Source of the DNA: Torreya grandis
Lineage: Eukaryota; Streptophyta; Pinopsida; Cupressales; Taxaceae
DNA length: 64,000 nucleotides
Direction of reading: 5' to 3'
Assembly: GCA_037957365.1 (NCBI GenBank)
Contig: JARHVA010000639.1
Location: forward strand, 1,511,001 to 1,575,000
The notes beneath the pieces are model-generated. The model saw only the letters and a program-made list of their open reading frames with translations. It ran no database searches and was not told the origin of the DNA. Positions within the stretch are counted from its first letter, which is position 1. Each line of letters starts with the position of its first letter. Below are positions 12,563-22,971 of this stretch, one piece after another. Position numbers and translations under genes: made by a program.

Positions 12563-13663
12563 ATAAGTAGTAGGGATTTGAAGTAGAAGGAGGGGGAGAT
12601 TCAAAAAACCCTTAACAATGTGTTGAATCATGGCATGGAAAGAAAGAAGTCAAGTGATATGACCCTAATGTAAGTGTATATGTAGCATAGATGGAAAGCA
12701 TGGCTAGGTAACCTCATGTAAAAATAGAAAGATGTGAGAGTGAAATTTAAAATGAGAGATACATCATGTATATATGTGTAATAATGCGTAAATGAATTTC
12801 CATGATATATTTACATTGATAGATTAGTAAGATAATTGTCTTTTGGTTGTTAAAATTGGGCTAAAAATAAAAGGGATCAAGTGCACCAAAATGAAAAAAT
12901 AGAGCTAGGGGATAAAATAAGAATTGGATTATGTGTAAAAAAATAAGCAATAAAATAAAAGAGTAAAATAAGTTATGTAAAAGAAGGTAATATGCAAAGA
13001 AACTAATAAATATCATTGGCTAAAATAGGATATTGGTTAGTGTATGCACCCAAAATTTACATGGTGTGATGTCTAATGATGATAAAGTAATTATCCTAAT
13101 GTATACTCAAAATGGGTTCTCTTTAACACCCTACCTCTTCTACCTTCCCTCCTCTCTCCAAATCTGCTTTTGACTCTCTTTGGTTTTGCCTTTGTATCTT
13201 TTGTCAACTCAATCTTAAAATCCTCCCATGCATGAGAAACCACCATTGTTCATGACAAAATAGTCACTATATGTTACAAAATAGTCACTTTGATTTTAAA
13301 ACCTCTATGATAGTTTCATCCCCATATAACGATTTTGACATAAATAAGAAGTGGTTTTGTATCTTCCTATGGTGTGTGAATGATAGTTTCATCATGAGGA
13401 ATAGTGGTTTCACCATAGGTAATGGCAATTTTGTAACCACCCCTACAAAGAGGGGTAATTTTGTCACCTTCTCCCCATCTTCTAAAATTAACTCCCAAAT
13501 CTCAATATTTCATGCATTTTTTATGTTGTATTTGTGTTTCCTTATCTTTTCTCCTTGTGTTTATTTACATACTAACCTATCTTACTCTATTATATTTTCA
13601 ATCATTTTAAGACAATCCTAACTTTCACTCATAATTAAACTTAGTTAAACACCTTCACGTTGT
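12563..13663. other. Unassigned spacer between two large elements
   Basis: No gene is recognised. A striking purine run (AAGTAGAAGGAGGGGGAGA, 12581-12599) sits 18 bp beyond the 3-kb LTR and could be the polypurine tract of an older buried element. The rest is AT-rich with pyrimidine-rich patches near 13130-13200. The open frame 13271-13621 (plus) has no recognisable motif. Confidence 0.4.
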
Positions 13664-14099
13664 TGTTCCCAAAGTCTATCACTCTTTTTTGGGACAACAC
13701 ATGAACTATTTTTTGTCCCAAAAGCCAAAAATTCTCTCTTCCCTTCTCAAAAATTGTTATGAGCCTTCAAATTCTCTATTTTTCAAACTTTTTCAGCTAA
13801 GAGACTCTGCAGGCTCAGTTCTACAGACTCTGCAGGTTGGTTTCTCTTTTCTACAGACTCAGTTCTACAAACCCATTTCTATGGACTCTACAGGAAAGAT
13901 TCTATGGAATCTACAAGAAGAAAACTACGGACTCTGCAAGTAGGTTTCTACAGACTCTTTCAAGTCTTGAAAACTACAGACTCATTTCTATGGACTCTAT
14001 AGGTTGGTTTCTCTTTTCTACGAACTCATTTCTATGAACCCATTTCTATGAACTCTATAGGTAGGTTTCTATGGACTTTGTAGGCTTCAAATTAGGAAT

Positions 14100-15430
14100 T
14101 TCAATAGGTTCAATGGCTTTAAATAGGCAATTTCTCTCAAAAGAGCAATTTTCCAACACCTAAGCATTTTTAGAATTGGTTCAGTGTCTTGGTTTAATCA
14201 AAATTGTTCATCAGCAAGATTCTAAGCAAGGATTTAGCCATTGAACAGTTGAACCTTGAACCAAAAAAGGTTCAATGGGTTCAACGGGTTCAAAGGTTCA
14301 ACTTCATTGGCAAAGATTTAAGCGCTTTGTCAAAAGTTCATCAAGTTCAACCGCTTCACAGTTTAATAGCTTCAAAACACTTAGCTAAAAGAAGAAGGCT
14401 TAAACCATTCAACCGTTGAACCTTGAACCATTTTGGTTCAAAGGTTTAACGGGTTCAATAGTTCAAAGGTCCAAACAAGAGATTGGTTCAATGCATTTAG
14501 TTCAAGCAGCCAAAAGACTTAGCAAAAAATAATGGAATGAACAATTGAACCAAAGTTGGTTCAACCGATCGGTTCAAGAGACTACCCCAAAGCTGAAGGA
14601 ACAAGTGCCCTTGTGGAGGGTAGTGAACCGAAGACAAGTGCCCTTGCAGAGGGCAGGGAACATTAGTTCAAAGAGCAAAGAAAAGGCCAAAAGGGTAAGA
14701 TTTTATGTGGAAAAATGACTAAGTCAAAATACTTTAGACAAAAGTCTGAAGGAATTCCTTTAGAATTTTTTCCAAAGGAATTCAACTAAAAGACAAAGGC
14801 CCGATGCCCGATGGAAAAAGACAAAGTGAAAGAATTCCTTCAGACTTTTGTCCAAAGGAAAAGTCTGAAGGAAAGCAGATGAAATAAAGAAAAGAATTCC
14901 TTTGGACATTTTGTCTAAAGGAATTAACCTGAGGACTCTCTGAGAGAATGAAGCCTGAAGGCCACCCGAAAGATCTCAAAGGGTAGGTACCCTTGCAGGG
15001 GGTTCTCGGAACCAACAAAAAGGACCTTTCTCAAAGCCCAAAGGGACACCTTCCCTTCGGGGCATTCTAAGGATAGAATGTCGAAGGAATTACAAGCTTC
15101 AAAGGACTTAGCCAAATAAAAGAAGCAGTGATTGAACCAAAGCAAAGAATGAACCAATGAACTGATTGAACCTTAAACTAAAAGAGTTCAAAGATAAATG
15201 GTTCATAGGTTCAACAGTTCAAAGGAAATCCTAGACATAGGCAAAACACAGATGATTCCAGAGACTAGTTCGAAGGATGGTTCAACCAAACAAAGCAAAG
15301 AAATGAATAAACAAAGGAAGCAATTGAACTAGGGAGCCAAAAAAGGTTGCCTAAATTTCTTGAACCATTGAACTCGATGAACCAATGAACTTTCATAGGT
15401 TCAAAGGTTCATGGTTCTACATGGTTTGAA
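14100..15430. repeat. Dense GGTTCAA / TTGAACC word array in the LTR
   Basis: By eye I count about thirty copies of GTTCAA or its complement TTGAAC in 1.3 kb, in both orientations and often back to back. They are not in a fixed-period tandem array. The matching part of the other LTR (about 23400-24740) has the same feature, so it predates insertion. Confidence 0.85.
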
Positions 15431-15942
15431 TAGCCAACAACCGTTGATGGCCCCACGAATGTCAAATTTAAGGTAATAGAATATCCATTTATTTTTAAAT
15501 ATGGCACAAAATTTGAAAAATGAACCAAGTGACCCACTGATGAGAGAGCCAAAAGAGCTAGCAAAGCTAGGAACATAGCCCCAAGAGCTCAAATTCTAGA
15601 AAAAGACAAAACTTGGGAGAGACAAAGAGGGAAATATCTACACAGTAGTTATTCCAGTGGGTGGAATAGTCTACAAAGCAAATATTTTGAGCCCTTAAAA
15701 ATTGAAGACATAGCCTATTGGTCTCCCTTGGAGTAAAGGCAAAGTGGACAGTTGCATAGACTTTAGGTGACAAATTAGATGACACAGACCTAGGAGGAGA
15801 CATTTGAGATGACTTAGCATGCCATAGTTAAGGCAGCCAACTTGTTTCAGCATGGTCCTTAGACAAAATTGAAGATGCATTCAAAGCATTGAATGCAACA
15901 TGGGCCACCCCATGGAACAATGTGCCAATCCTTTTTTGGCTA

Positions 15943-15957
15943 CTATATATTATAAAA
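15943..15957 (+). promoter_or_regulatory. LTR TATA box of the Tat-like element
   Basis: CTATATATTATAAAA about 0.8 kb before the LTR end, placed to start transcription inside the LTR. The 3' LTR has the near-identical CTATATATTGTAAAA at 25252-25266. Promoter function is inferred. Confidence 0.55.
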
Positions 15958-16755
15958 TCCTATTTTTTGCAAGTGAGATATTTTTGATTAAAAGAAGCAA
16001 AACTCTGCCAAAATTGAGAGGCTATCACTAAGACTTTGAGCTCAGGTTGTTAATAATTTTTATTTATTTGAATGAGAAAGCAAGTTACTTTTAGACTTTG
16101 TGCTGTCATAGCTTGTATCATTTAAGAGACTGTTCTTATGCCTGTCTTCTAAATGTGTTCTTGTCCATTTAATGAAATAAGTAGAGCTAGTGGAGATAAT
16201 CAGGAAGATGTCCTGAAGCCAACTATGGGAAGACTTTATGCTATCTATAATTGTCTTTAGTGTGTTTCTTTATTTTTTATTTCTATGTAAAAGACCTTCG
16301 GATGACTTTGTGCCCTCATTGTCTTTCGTATTTCACTCTTAAGGCAGCTGAAGTAGAGACTTTGTGCTACACTTCATTCTGTTGGTTACTACATCTTGTT
16401 ACCAATTACTTGCCACTATCTAAAAGAACTCCTATTGTTTGTTGCAAGACCACTTTTGAAAGAAGAGAAGTACCTTTAGTGTCTTCACCAAGATTTATCC
16501 TTTGTCTGTGAACATCATCTCTGAAAGAAGAGAGATGGATGGTGATACCCTACCCCTGAGTGTTATTTTATACATATATATAGTATATATCCCCTTCATA
16601 CTTATAGGGAACCTCCCCTTGATGAGAGGAGATATTTGTCCCCTTTTGATGTACTAACTTGCACATTCAGTCGACCAATCTTCCTTGCTATGGTTGATCA
16701 GACCTATTTTGCTCATCAGTTAGCTGATTGACAAAATATTCACCCAACAATTTTT

Positions 16756-16773
16756 TGGTGACTCTACTAGGGA
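16756..16773 (+). other. Primer binding site of the Tat-like element
   Basis: TGGTGACTCTACTAGGGA starts six bases after the 5' LTR. It resembles the arginine-tRNA-type primer sites I recall for Ogre/Tat elements. Two or three mismatches are likely decay. Confidence 0.7.
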
Positions 16774-16989
16774 ATCAAACAAGCACTTCCTATCCTTATC
16801 CATTATATACTCTAGTGACTCTCATCTGGGTCTTACCCATTATCATTATAGCATTATCTATTTATTATGCTAGGGAAGAACAAGCAGTTTGAAGCCTCAA
16901 GCTTCAAGATGAAGCAAGATCAGTCCTTTTCTATTTTTGTCCTACAATCTAGCAACTCCACGCTATACCAGAAGCTAAAGAACCCAAGG
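16774..16989 (+). other. Leader between primer site and gag
   Basis: AT-rich untranslated leader. Near 16970-17000 the gag frame begins to be readable but is shifted by an indel just before the segment that starts at 17012. Confidence 0.4.
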
Positions 16990-18690
16990 TGTTTTTGACC
17001 CAGTCTTTGAGTTGGTGCAACAAGGAAATTTCAATTTGTTTCCTCCACAACCTCAAGTTCAACAATCCAAGAGTGTTCCTCCCATCCATACTAGGTCACT
17101 AATACAAGGTAGAGCTTCTTTTTCTGCTATCACCAGAGCTTTACCTATACATACTCCACCTAGATTTATTATCCCTACTTTTAATAATCTAACCATGGTA
17201 GTTCAAGGCCCCTAGGATAACTCTTTTGGCCCACTTAATCTAACTCCACCTCTACACGAGCTTCCACGTAGTTTAAGGAATAATTTCCCTAAATTCTTTG
17301 GTGATGGGAGAGTTCACCCTGATGAACACATTGCAGCCTTCAACAAAGCATGTGGTGTAATAGGCATGGAATTTGAAGGTGTGGTAGTAAGGTTGTTTGT
17401 GTAAACATTGCAAGGTGATATTACAGACTGGTTCTACCACCTGTAAGCTCAATCAGTAACTGACTGGAACACACTCAAAGCCAAGTTTGAAGCAAGGTTT
17501 AAGCCTACAGAGGATGCACATGCCCTATTGGCCTAGCTCACACAGATGAAGAAAGAACCTCATGAACCTATGAGGGACTTCATTTCCAAGTTTGATAAGC
17601 TGAGAAATTAGATTCCTATCATTGCTCAGTCTACACTTGAGAACCTTAAATGTTTCTTCATCAACTCACAGCTGCCTGAAGTGAGTTTTTTGTTGAGACG
17701 TGCTAGCCACATAGACCTTGCTACTACTCAAGACTTGGCTACTAAGGTAAAATATGACCTTATCTTGGCAAGAAATATAAGGATAGATCCTAATAGAGGT
17801 AAATCCTCTTCATCTTCGAAATACTCATCTACATGCACCACTAATTCAATGGTGTAGAAATTGGCGAATGAGTTGCTTGCTCTCAGAAAGAAAATGGCAC
17901 AAGGGATGTCATATGCTTCTTCATACATAGATATACCAAGGAGGACATTCCATAATCAGGCATACCAAGGCAATGTTGCCAGGAATCAAGGGCAGCCAAA
18001 CCATCTTCCTCCTACTCAGGGAAAATTGGCAATTGAAGCACCTCCAACTAATTTAGCAGTTGGATATCTTGAAGCAAAATCAAATTTCTTCTTCCAACTT
18101 GAATTAAATCATGAAAACTTTGATGCTAATCTCTTCATAGAAGGAGAAGAAGAATTAGATGGTGACTCCAACATTAGTTTCTTGAATTATTAGGATGAAC
18201 TTAGAAGTGAAGGTAAAGCAGCTGAGGGATCATACACTGTATTCACACAGTCTAAGAATCAGTCAACCCAATCGGCTGATAAGGATAAAATAGGAGAAGA
18301 ATCTCAGCCTACAATTTCAATTGCTAAGCAGGGAACCACTCTACCTTTCCATCCAAAGGACCCAGTGATTGCTAAAAAAGTAAGTGCTCCAAACTTGCCT
18401 TCACCTTTAACTTCAAATTCACAAATCAATCCTCCCCCTCCTAAAAATCAAAAGGATGAACTCCAATCCCCTCTTCATAATTTATTTCAGACATTTGACA
18501 TAATTGACCATGTCAAGAAAACTAAGATCCAAATGTCTGAATTAAAATTTTTGCAATCCAACCCTGAGCAGTTGGATAAGTTAGTAGAATGTGTGAGGAA
18601 TAAAACCATCTTAGCAAGATGGTTGTTCCAAAGGTCACTCCCACATCCACCCAGAATAACCTTGTCATTACTACTCTTACTACTCTTGAA
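16990..18690 (+). pseudogene. gag of the Tat-like element
   Basis: Open segments 17012-17215, 17861-18193 and the start of 18365-18814, plus the stretch between them, share one frame broken by about six stops. The N-terminal part is Pro/Gln-rich. The Retrotrans_gag core runs about 17250-17720, with FPKFFGDG, PDEHI, a DWFYHL-type motif and KFEARFKP. A Ser/Thr-rich linker and a Gln/Pro-rich, then acidic, C-terminal part follow. Gag would form the particle that packages element RNA. No zinc knuckle is obvious. The reading frame runs straight on into the protease, as in elements that make one gag-pol polyprotein. Confidence 0.85.
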
Positions 18691-19260
18691 AGGACTGAAC
18701 CATTCTGTCTCCCTACTGATAAATGGACATCAGCTGAATAATTACATCATAGACACAGGTGCATCAAATAATGTCATGCCTGCCAAAGTAGCTGAACCCT
18801 TGGTCTCACACTAACCAAGATATTTAGGAGATGTTTCTCTATAGAGAATAAACAAGTGTCACTGTTAGGACAAATCAAGGATGCCCAATTTGCATTTGTT
18901 GCATTCCCTGAAAAGAGAATCAAGATGATAGTCTTGGTAGCTGACATCCCAGCCTCATACGACATTCTTCTTGGGAAATTTTTTTGTAAGGATGTTGGTG
19001 GTAAGTTGAGCATGGACTTGTCTGAAGAAAGGATCCCAGTTAAAGGTGTCATGTAGAGATTGCTCCCTGAGAAGGAAACAAAATATGTGGTCACTAAAAC
19101 ATTAGCACTTGAAGCTCAAATTCTATTTGAGTCTTCAGGCATGGGTAATTATTTCTTGACCACAAAGGATGTTCATGTTCTAGTAGATGAAATTTTAGAA
19201 AATGACAGTCTAAAAATTAGTTTATACAAAACAATATAAGACATGATAGAGCATAATGCA
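18691..19260 (+). pseudogene. Retropepsin and post-protease region of the Tat-like element
   Basis: An aspartic protease with the active-site motif IDTGASNNVMP (catalytic Asp at 18752-18754) lies in the gag frame up to a stop at 18812. The domain continues after a frameshift in the segment 18856-19056, with VLVADIPASYDILLG and a conserved CKDVGGKLSMD stretch. It then reads on as LLPEKETKYVVTK to about 19240. It would cut the polyprotein into working enzymes. The active site is intact but the frame is not. Confidence 0.85.
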
Positions 19261-19316
19261 AATGCAGAATAATCCCCCTTCTAAGTGAAGAAAAATCTAA
19301 GGTAAGGTCAGCCTCT

Positions 19317-19770
19317 GATGATGTATGGATACTAGAATTTGATGGCAGTTATTCCTCTACCAGTTCAGGAGCCATGATTGTGTTGATATCTCCTCAAGGA
19401 GATATTTTTCCTTCATCATACAAGTTGCAGTTTAGTAATATGAATAATACTACCAAATATGAATCTCTGTTGCTCAAGTTGAAAGTTGATAAAGACAAGG
19501 GCATCAAGCTCCTTCATGCTAAGGGAGATGCTAAGCTGGTGGTTTATTAGGTGAGAAACCTGTACCAAACCAAAAATAAGAGATTGCACCATTACCACAA
19601 TCTGGTTTGGGATCAACTTTAAAACTTTGATGCTTTTGGCATCGCTGTAGTGCCTAGGGAATTTAATGATAGAGCTGATGCTTTGGCTATTTCAGAAACT
19701 CTTTTGGTTTCTCACCCTAATTTTAAGGGAGACAAGTACACTATTGAACTGGACTTTTGACCAAGTTTGC
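19317..19770 (+). pseudogene. RNase H (RVT_3-like, plant/archaeal type) upstream of RT
   Basis: Third frame. It begins DDVWILEFDGSYSSTSSGA (first catalytic Asp in FDGS) and continues with the YES motif in place of the usual YEA/YEG. Next come GDAKLVV and, near the end, VPREFNDRADALA, which carries the last catalytic Asp. This is the four-residue pattern of RVT_3-type RNase H, so all main catalytic positions are still readable despite two stops. It lies between the protease and the reverse transcriptase. In Tat elements that I recall, the extra RNase H is usually after the ordinary one, so the position is notable. Confidence 0.82.
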
Positions 19771-20300
19771 TTGACAATGCCAATCATTATCAAGTATTTA
19801 ACGATGACATACAAATCATTTCCCTCCTAGAACAAAAAGGTAGCTTCAAACAACTCCACTTTGAAGGCAGTGAACCAGCCCCTAAATCAAATTTAGACAC
19901 AGGTGAAGAATTCCTGGACCTTAAAGGGAATAAAATTCCCAAATGATTGGTTTCCCTTGAGAAGTTGTTTGACAAGCATGATAGGTTCATCAAATAGTAT
20001 CAAATGTATTCAAGCTCTTCTCAGGAGTTTGATCAAGTAAATCTAGGTACCAAAGAAAATCCTAAGATGGTGAACATTGAGAAGTGTTGCACCCAGGAAG
20101 AAAATTTCAAGTTCACTTCTCTACTTAGCCAATACATGGATGTCTTAGCATACTCCTATGATGATCTCAAGTCACTCAGGCCTAAAAAATTTTCCATGAA
20201 ATTCATCTTAAGGATGATTCGATGCCTTATAAGCAAAAATCTAGGCAGTACAATCCAAAGATATCAGGTACTATTTTATTCAAAATATAGAAAATGTTGA
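19771..20300 (+). pseudogene. Linker and N-terminal part of reverse transcriptase
   Basis: Continues in the RNase H frame with a few stops. The segment 20004-20300 contains the pre-RT pattern EKCCTQEENFKFTSLLSQYM, then DVLAYSYDDL, typical of the region just before the Ty3 RT fingers. The frame is lost at about 20230-20300 and RT resumes in another frame. Confidence 0.7.
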
Positions 20301-21118
20301 ATGTTAGGATAATTTTTCCAATCCATCATTCCACATGGATTATAAATATGGTCCCTGTGAGGAAGAAGAATGGAAAAATTCACATCTATATAGACTTCAA
20401 AAATCTAAATCAGTCATCTTTAAAGGATAACTATCCCTTGCCCATCATGGATCAAGTGCTTTAGATAGTGACTAGTTCAGAGATGTTATCAATGTTAGAT
20501 GGCTTCTCATAATACAATCAAGTTGAAGTTGGTGAAGCGGACCAGCACAAGACTACCTTCACCATGCCTTGGGGCACTTTTGCATATCAAAGAATGCCAT
20601 TTGGCTTAATAATGTTGGCACCACTTTTTAGAGAGAAATGGACCTTGCTTTCAAAGATGAAATGGCTAAGTTCATTGTATTATACCTTGATGACTTGACC
20701 GTATTTTCCAAGCATCGCCTTGACCATGTGCACCATTTGCAACAAGTGTTGGAATGCTACCACCAAAATGGCATTTTTTTGAACCCCAAGATTTTATCTT
20801 TGGGGTGATAGAAGGGAAGCTTCTCAGACACATTGTATCTAAAGAAGGCATATAGATTGACTCAGAAAGAGTCAAATCCATCTAGGAGCTTACTCTACCC
20901 ATAATTAAGATGTAGTTCACTCTTTCTTTGGAAAAGTGAATTTCTTACGAAGGTTCATTCTCGAGTTTGCTAAGAAGACTCATCATATTGTGGATATGAT
21001 GAAGGGAAAGGCCACTTTCAGCTAGACTGAGGAAGGCAAATTAGCATTTTGGGACATCAAGAAAGCTATTGCCCATGCCCCAATTCTATTTTGTCCAAAT
21101 TATACCAAGGATTTTCTC
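20300..21118 (+). pseudogene. Reverse transcriptase of the Tat-like element
   Basis: RT motifs in order: MVPVRKKNGKIHIYIDFKNL (20348-), the LDGFS palm strand, AYQRMPFGL (about 20580-20610), then after a one-base deletion the catalytic VLYLDDLTVF (YLDD at 20683-20694). The thumb/connection region follows: GKVNFLRRF near 20930 and KLAFWDIKKAI near 21040. At least three frame changes and several stops occur; the stop after MLAPLF-equivalent sequence looks like a decayed CAG. The catalytic Asp pair is intact. It would have copied element RNA to DNA. Confidence 0.88.
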
Positions 21119-21430
21119 ATGTATAGTTATGCTTCTGAACACACACTTTCAGCCATTCTAGTTCAGCAGAATGAAGAAGGTGTGGAATCTCCCATATCCT
21201 TCATGAGCTATCCTCTTAAAGCTCATGAGCTAAAGTATTCAAACATGGAGAATCATGCTTATGCAGTTGTTAAGGCAGTGAAGCATTTTTGCTTTTACAT
21301 TCGGAATTCCCACACTACTACCCTGGTTCTTGATACCACAGTTAAATCCATACTAACTCAAGAAGATTTTGGAACCAAAGGGGGAATTAGATTGCTAAAA
21401 TCTAGGAGTTTGATCTAGTTATCAAACTGA
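21119..21430 (+). pseudogene. Second RNase H (Ty3 type), first catalytic Asp missing
   Basis: Open segment 21119-21418. It begins MYSYASEHTLSAILVQ and continues with PISFMSYPLKAHELKYSNME, then AYAVVKAVKHF. Family resemblance to the gypsy RNase H is clear, but the usual DAS start reads YAS, so the first catalytic Asp is absent. Replacement of this Asp fits what is known of Tat elements, whose ordinary RNase H has degenerated while an acquired one took over. Confidence 0.8.
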
Positions 21431-22797
21431 TGAAGCTGGTATGGGTAAAGGGCCTTTATCAATTGATTGCTGACAATAGACCCAAAGAAGCAAGGCATGA
21501 AGAAAAAGAAGTAGAAGACACACCAACAGTCCTCTTTATCTCCACCACGAATGAGTGCTATTCAAGTATTTCTCATTTCCTTACTTATGGTGAGTGTCCT
21601 GCGCACCTATCTCGTAAAGAAAGGAGGACTGTCAAACTAAAAGCTGCTAATTTTGTCCTCTAAGACAATGGCTTGTACAAGAGGAGCCTTGATGGAGTGT
21701 TCCTTCGCTACGTGGATAAAGAGCAATAGAACCAACTCTTGAGGTCCTTCCACAATCTGGCCTATGGAGTACATTTTTCTACTCATGTAACTACCCATAA
21801 GATTCTTAGAGCTAGGTATTACTAGCCTACTTTGTTTTAGGATGCATACAAATGGGTACGAAGGTGTGAACTATGCCAATAGTTTGTTAAAAGACCCAAG
21901 TTAGTTGCCCTACCTCTCAAGCCAGTGGTGATAGAAGAGCCATTTCAGCAATAGGGAATTGATTTCATTGGTGTTATAAACCCATCTTCAAGTGTTGGAC
22001 ATGATTATGTCCTCACAGCCATAGATTACTTCACCAAATGGGTGGAAGCAATTCCAACCAAGCATGCTACTTTAGAATTAGTATGTGATTTCCTCAAGGA
22101 GAACATCATTTCTAGGTTTGGGGTCCCAACCAAGATTGTGAAAGACAATGCTACCTATTTCTCTTCTCATGAGATCACTCAGTTTTGTTTTTACTATGGG
22201 ATTACCCTCTCCCACTCCTCTGATTATTTCCCACAAGGGAATGGCCAAACTGAATCAAGCAACAAGAACCTGGTGACCATCATCAAGAAGCTGGTGGATG
22301 ACAACCAAAGAACCTAGCATAAATCATTGGTTGATGCTTTATGAGAAGACATAATTACACCCAAGAGGGTGATAGGTATGTCACCTTTCCAACTTATGTA
22401 TGGTCTCAATGTAGAAATATCGATCACCCTAGAATTGCTAGCACTAAAATTAGAAAAGGTGGTCGAAGATCAAACATATGAAAGCTCCATTGACAAAAGG
22501 ATCATGTGCTTGACTGAGCTAGATGAGTAGTGAACTATGGTGGTGGACCAAATTGTTGCACACCAAAGTCTGGTGAAGAAGCTCTTTGACCAAAAAGCAA
22601 AAAATTGGGAACTTCAGATTGGAGATCAAGTCCTTTTATGGGACAAGAGAAGAGAACCAAAGGGAATGCATGGAAAATTTGATTCCCTATGGAGAGGCCC
22701 ATTTACTATCCATGAGATCAATGGTGAAAATAGTTTCCTATTGAAATACCAAGATGGCACGCTCCTCTATACATATGTATATTTGTATAGTCTTTAG
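21430..22797 (+). pseudogene. Integrase of the Tat-like element
   Basis: One frame throughout (segments 21430-21663, 22042-22317, 22537-22797 and the stretches between), broken only by stops. It has an N-terminal zinc-binding part with GVHFSTHVTTH and CELCQQF. The catalytic core has GIDFIGV (Asp at 21961), VKDNATYFSS (Asp at 22144) and GQTESSNK (Glu at 22252), a DD35E spacing. The C-terminal part has QVLLWDKRRE and GKFDSLWRGPF, typical of Ty3 integrases, ending at a stop at 22795-22797. It would insert the DNA copy into the genome. All three catalytic acids are intact. Nothing follows before the 3' LTR except 170 bp of untranslated sequence. Confidence 0.9.
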
Positions 22798-22971
22798 TTC
22801 TATTTTGTGCTTTTCCTTTTCCTTTTTGTTTTTAGTTCCTTGATTTCTTATTGGTTATCATGACTCCATAGCCCAATGGCATACTTAAAGGCACTAGAGA
22901 TTTTGGTCCCTACTCCCCTTAGCGGCTTCAAATTTTTAGCTGAAGGAAATTCCCCAACTGAAGCCAGCTAT

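Larger units (their letters stand above)
13664..16749 (+). repeat. 5' LTR of the Tat-like element
   Basis: 3086 bp. Layout: a tract rich in ACTCTRYAGG-type repeats (about 13800-14080); a long array of GGTTCAA/TTGAACC words (about 14100-15430) broken by GAATTCCTT-type inverted repeats (14750-14930); a unique part with a TATA box near 15943; and a T-rich 3' portion ending at the primer site. No real genes. Confidence 0.9.

Noticed and set aside
13689..14037. Two overlapping plus-strand open frames at the LTR start
   Set aside because: They are a by-product of the short-motif array of the LTR; the partner LTR has a different pattern of stops.
14782..15157. Two minus-strand open frames of 77-78 codons
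   Set aside because: They lie within the Tat-like LTR in the inverted-repeat zone. Similar frames appear at the partner position only because the LTRs are copies; no protein motif is seen.
15567..15803. 78-codon minus-strand open frame preserved in both LTRs (also 24876-25112)
   Set aside because: It is preserved because the LTRs are recent copies of each other. It has no domain and no start context, so I treat it as chance, though it is the most protein-like frame in the LTR.
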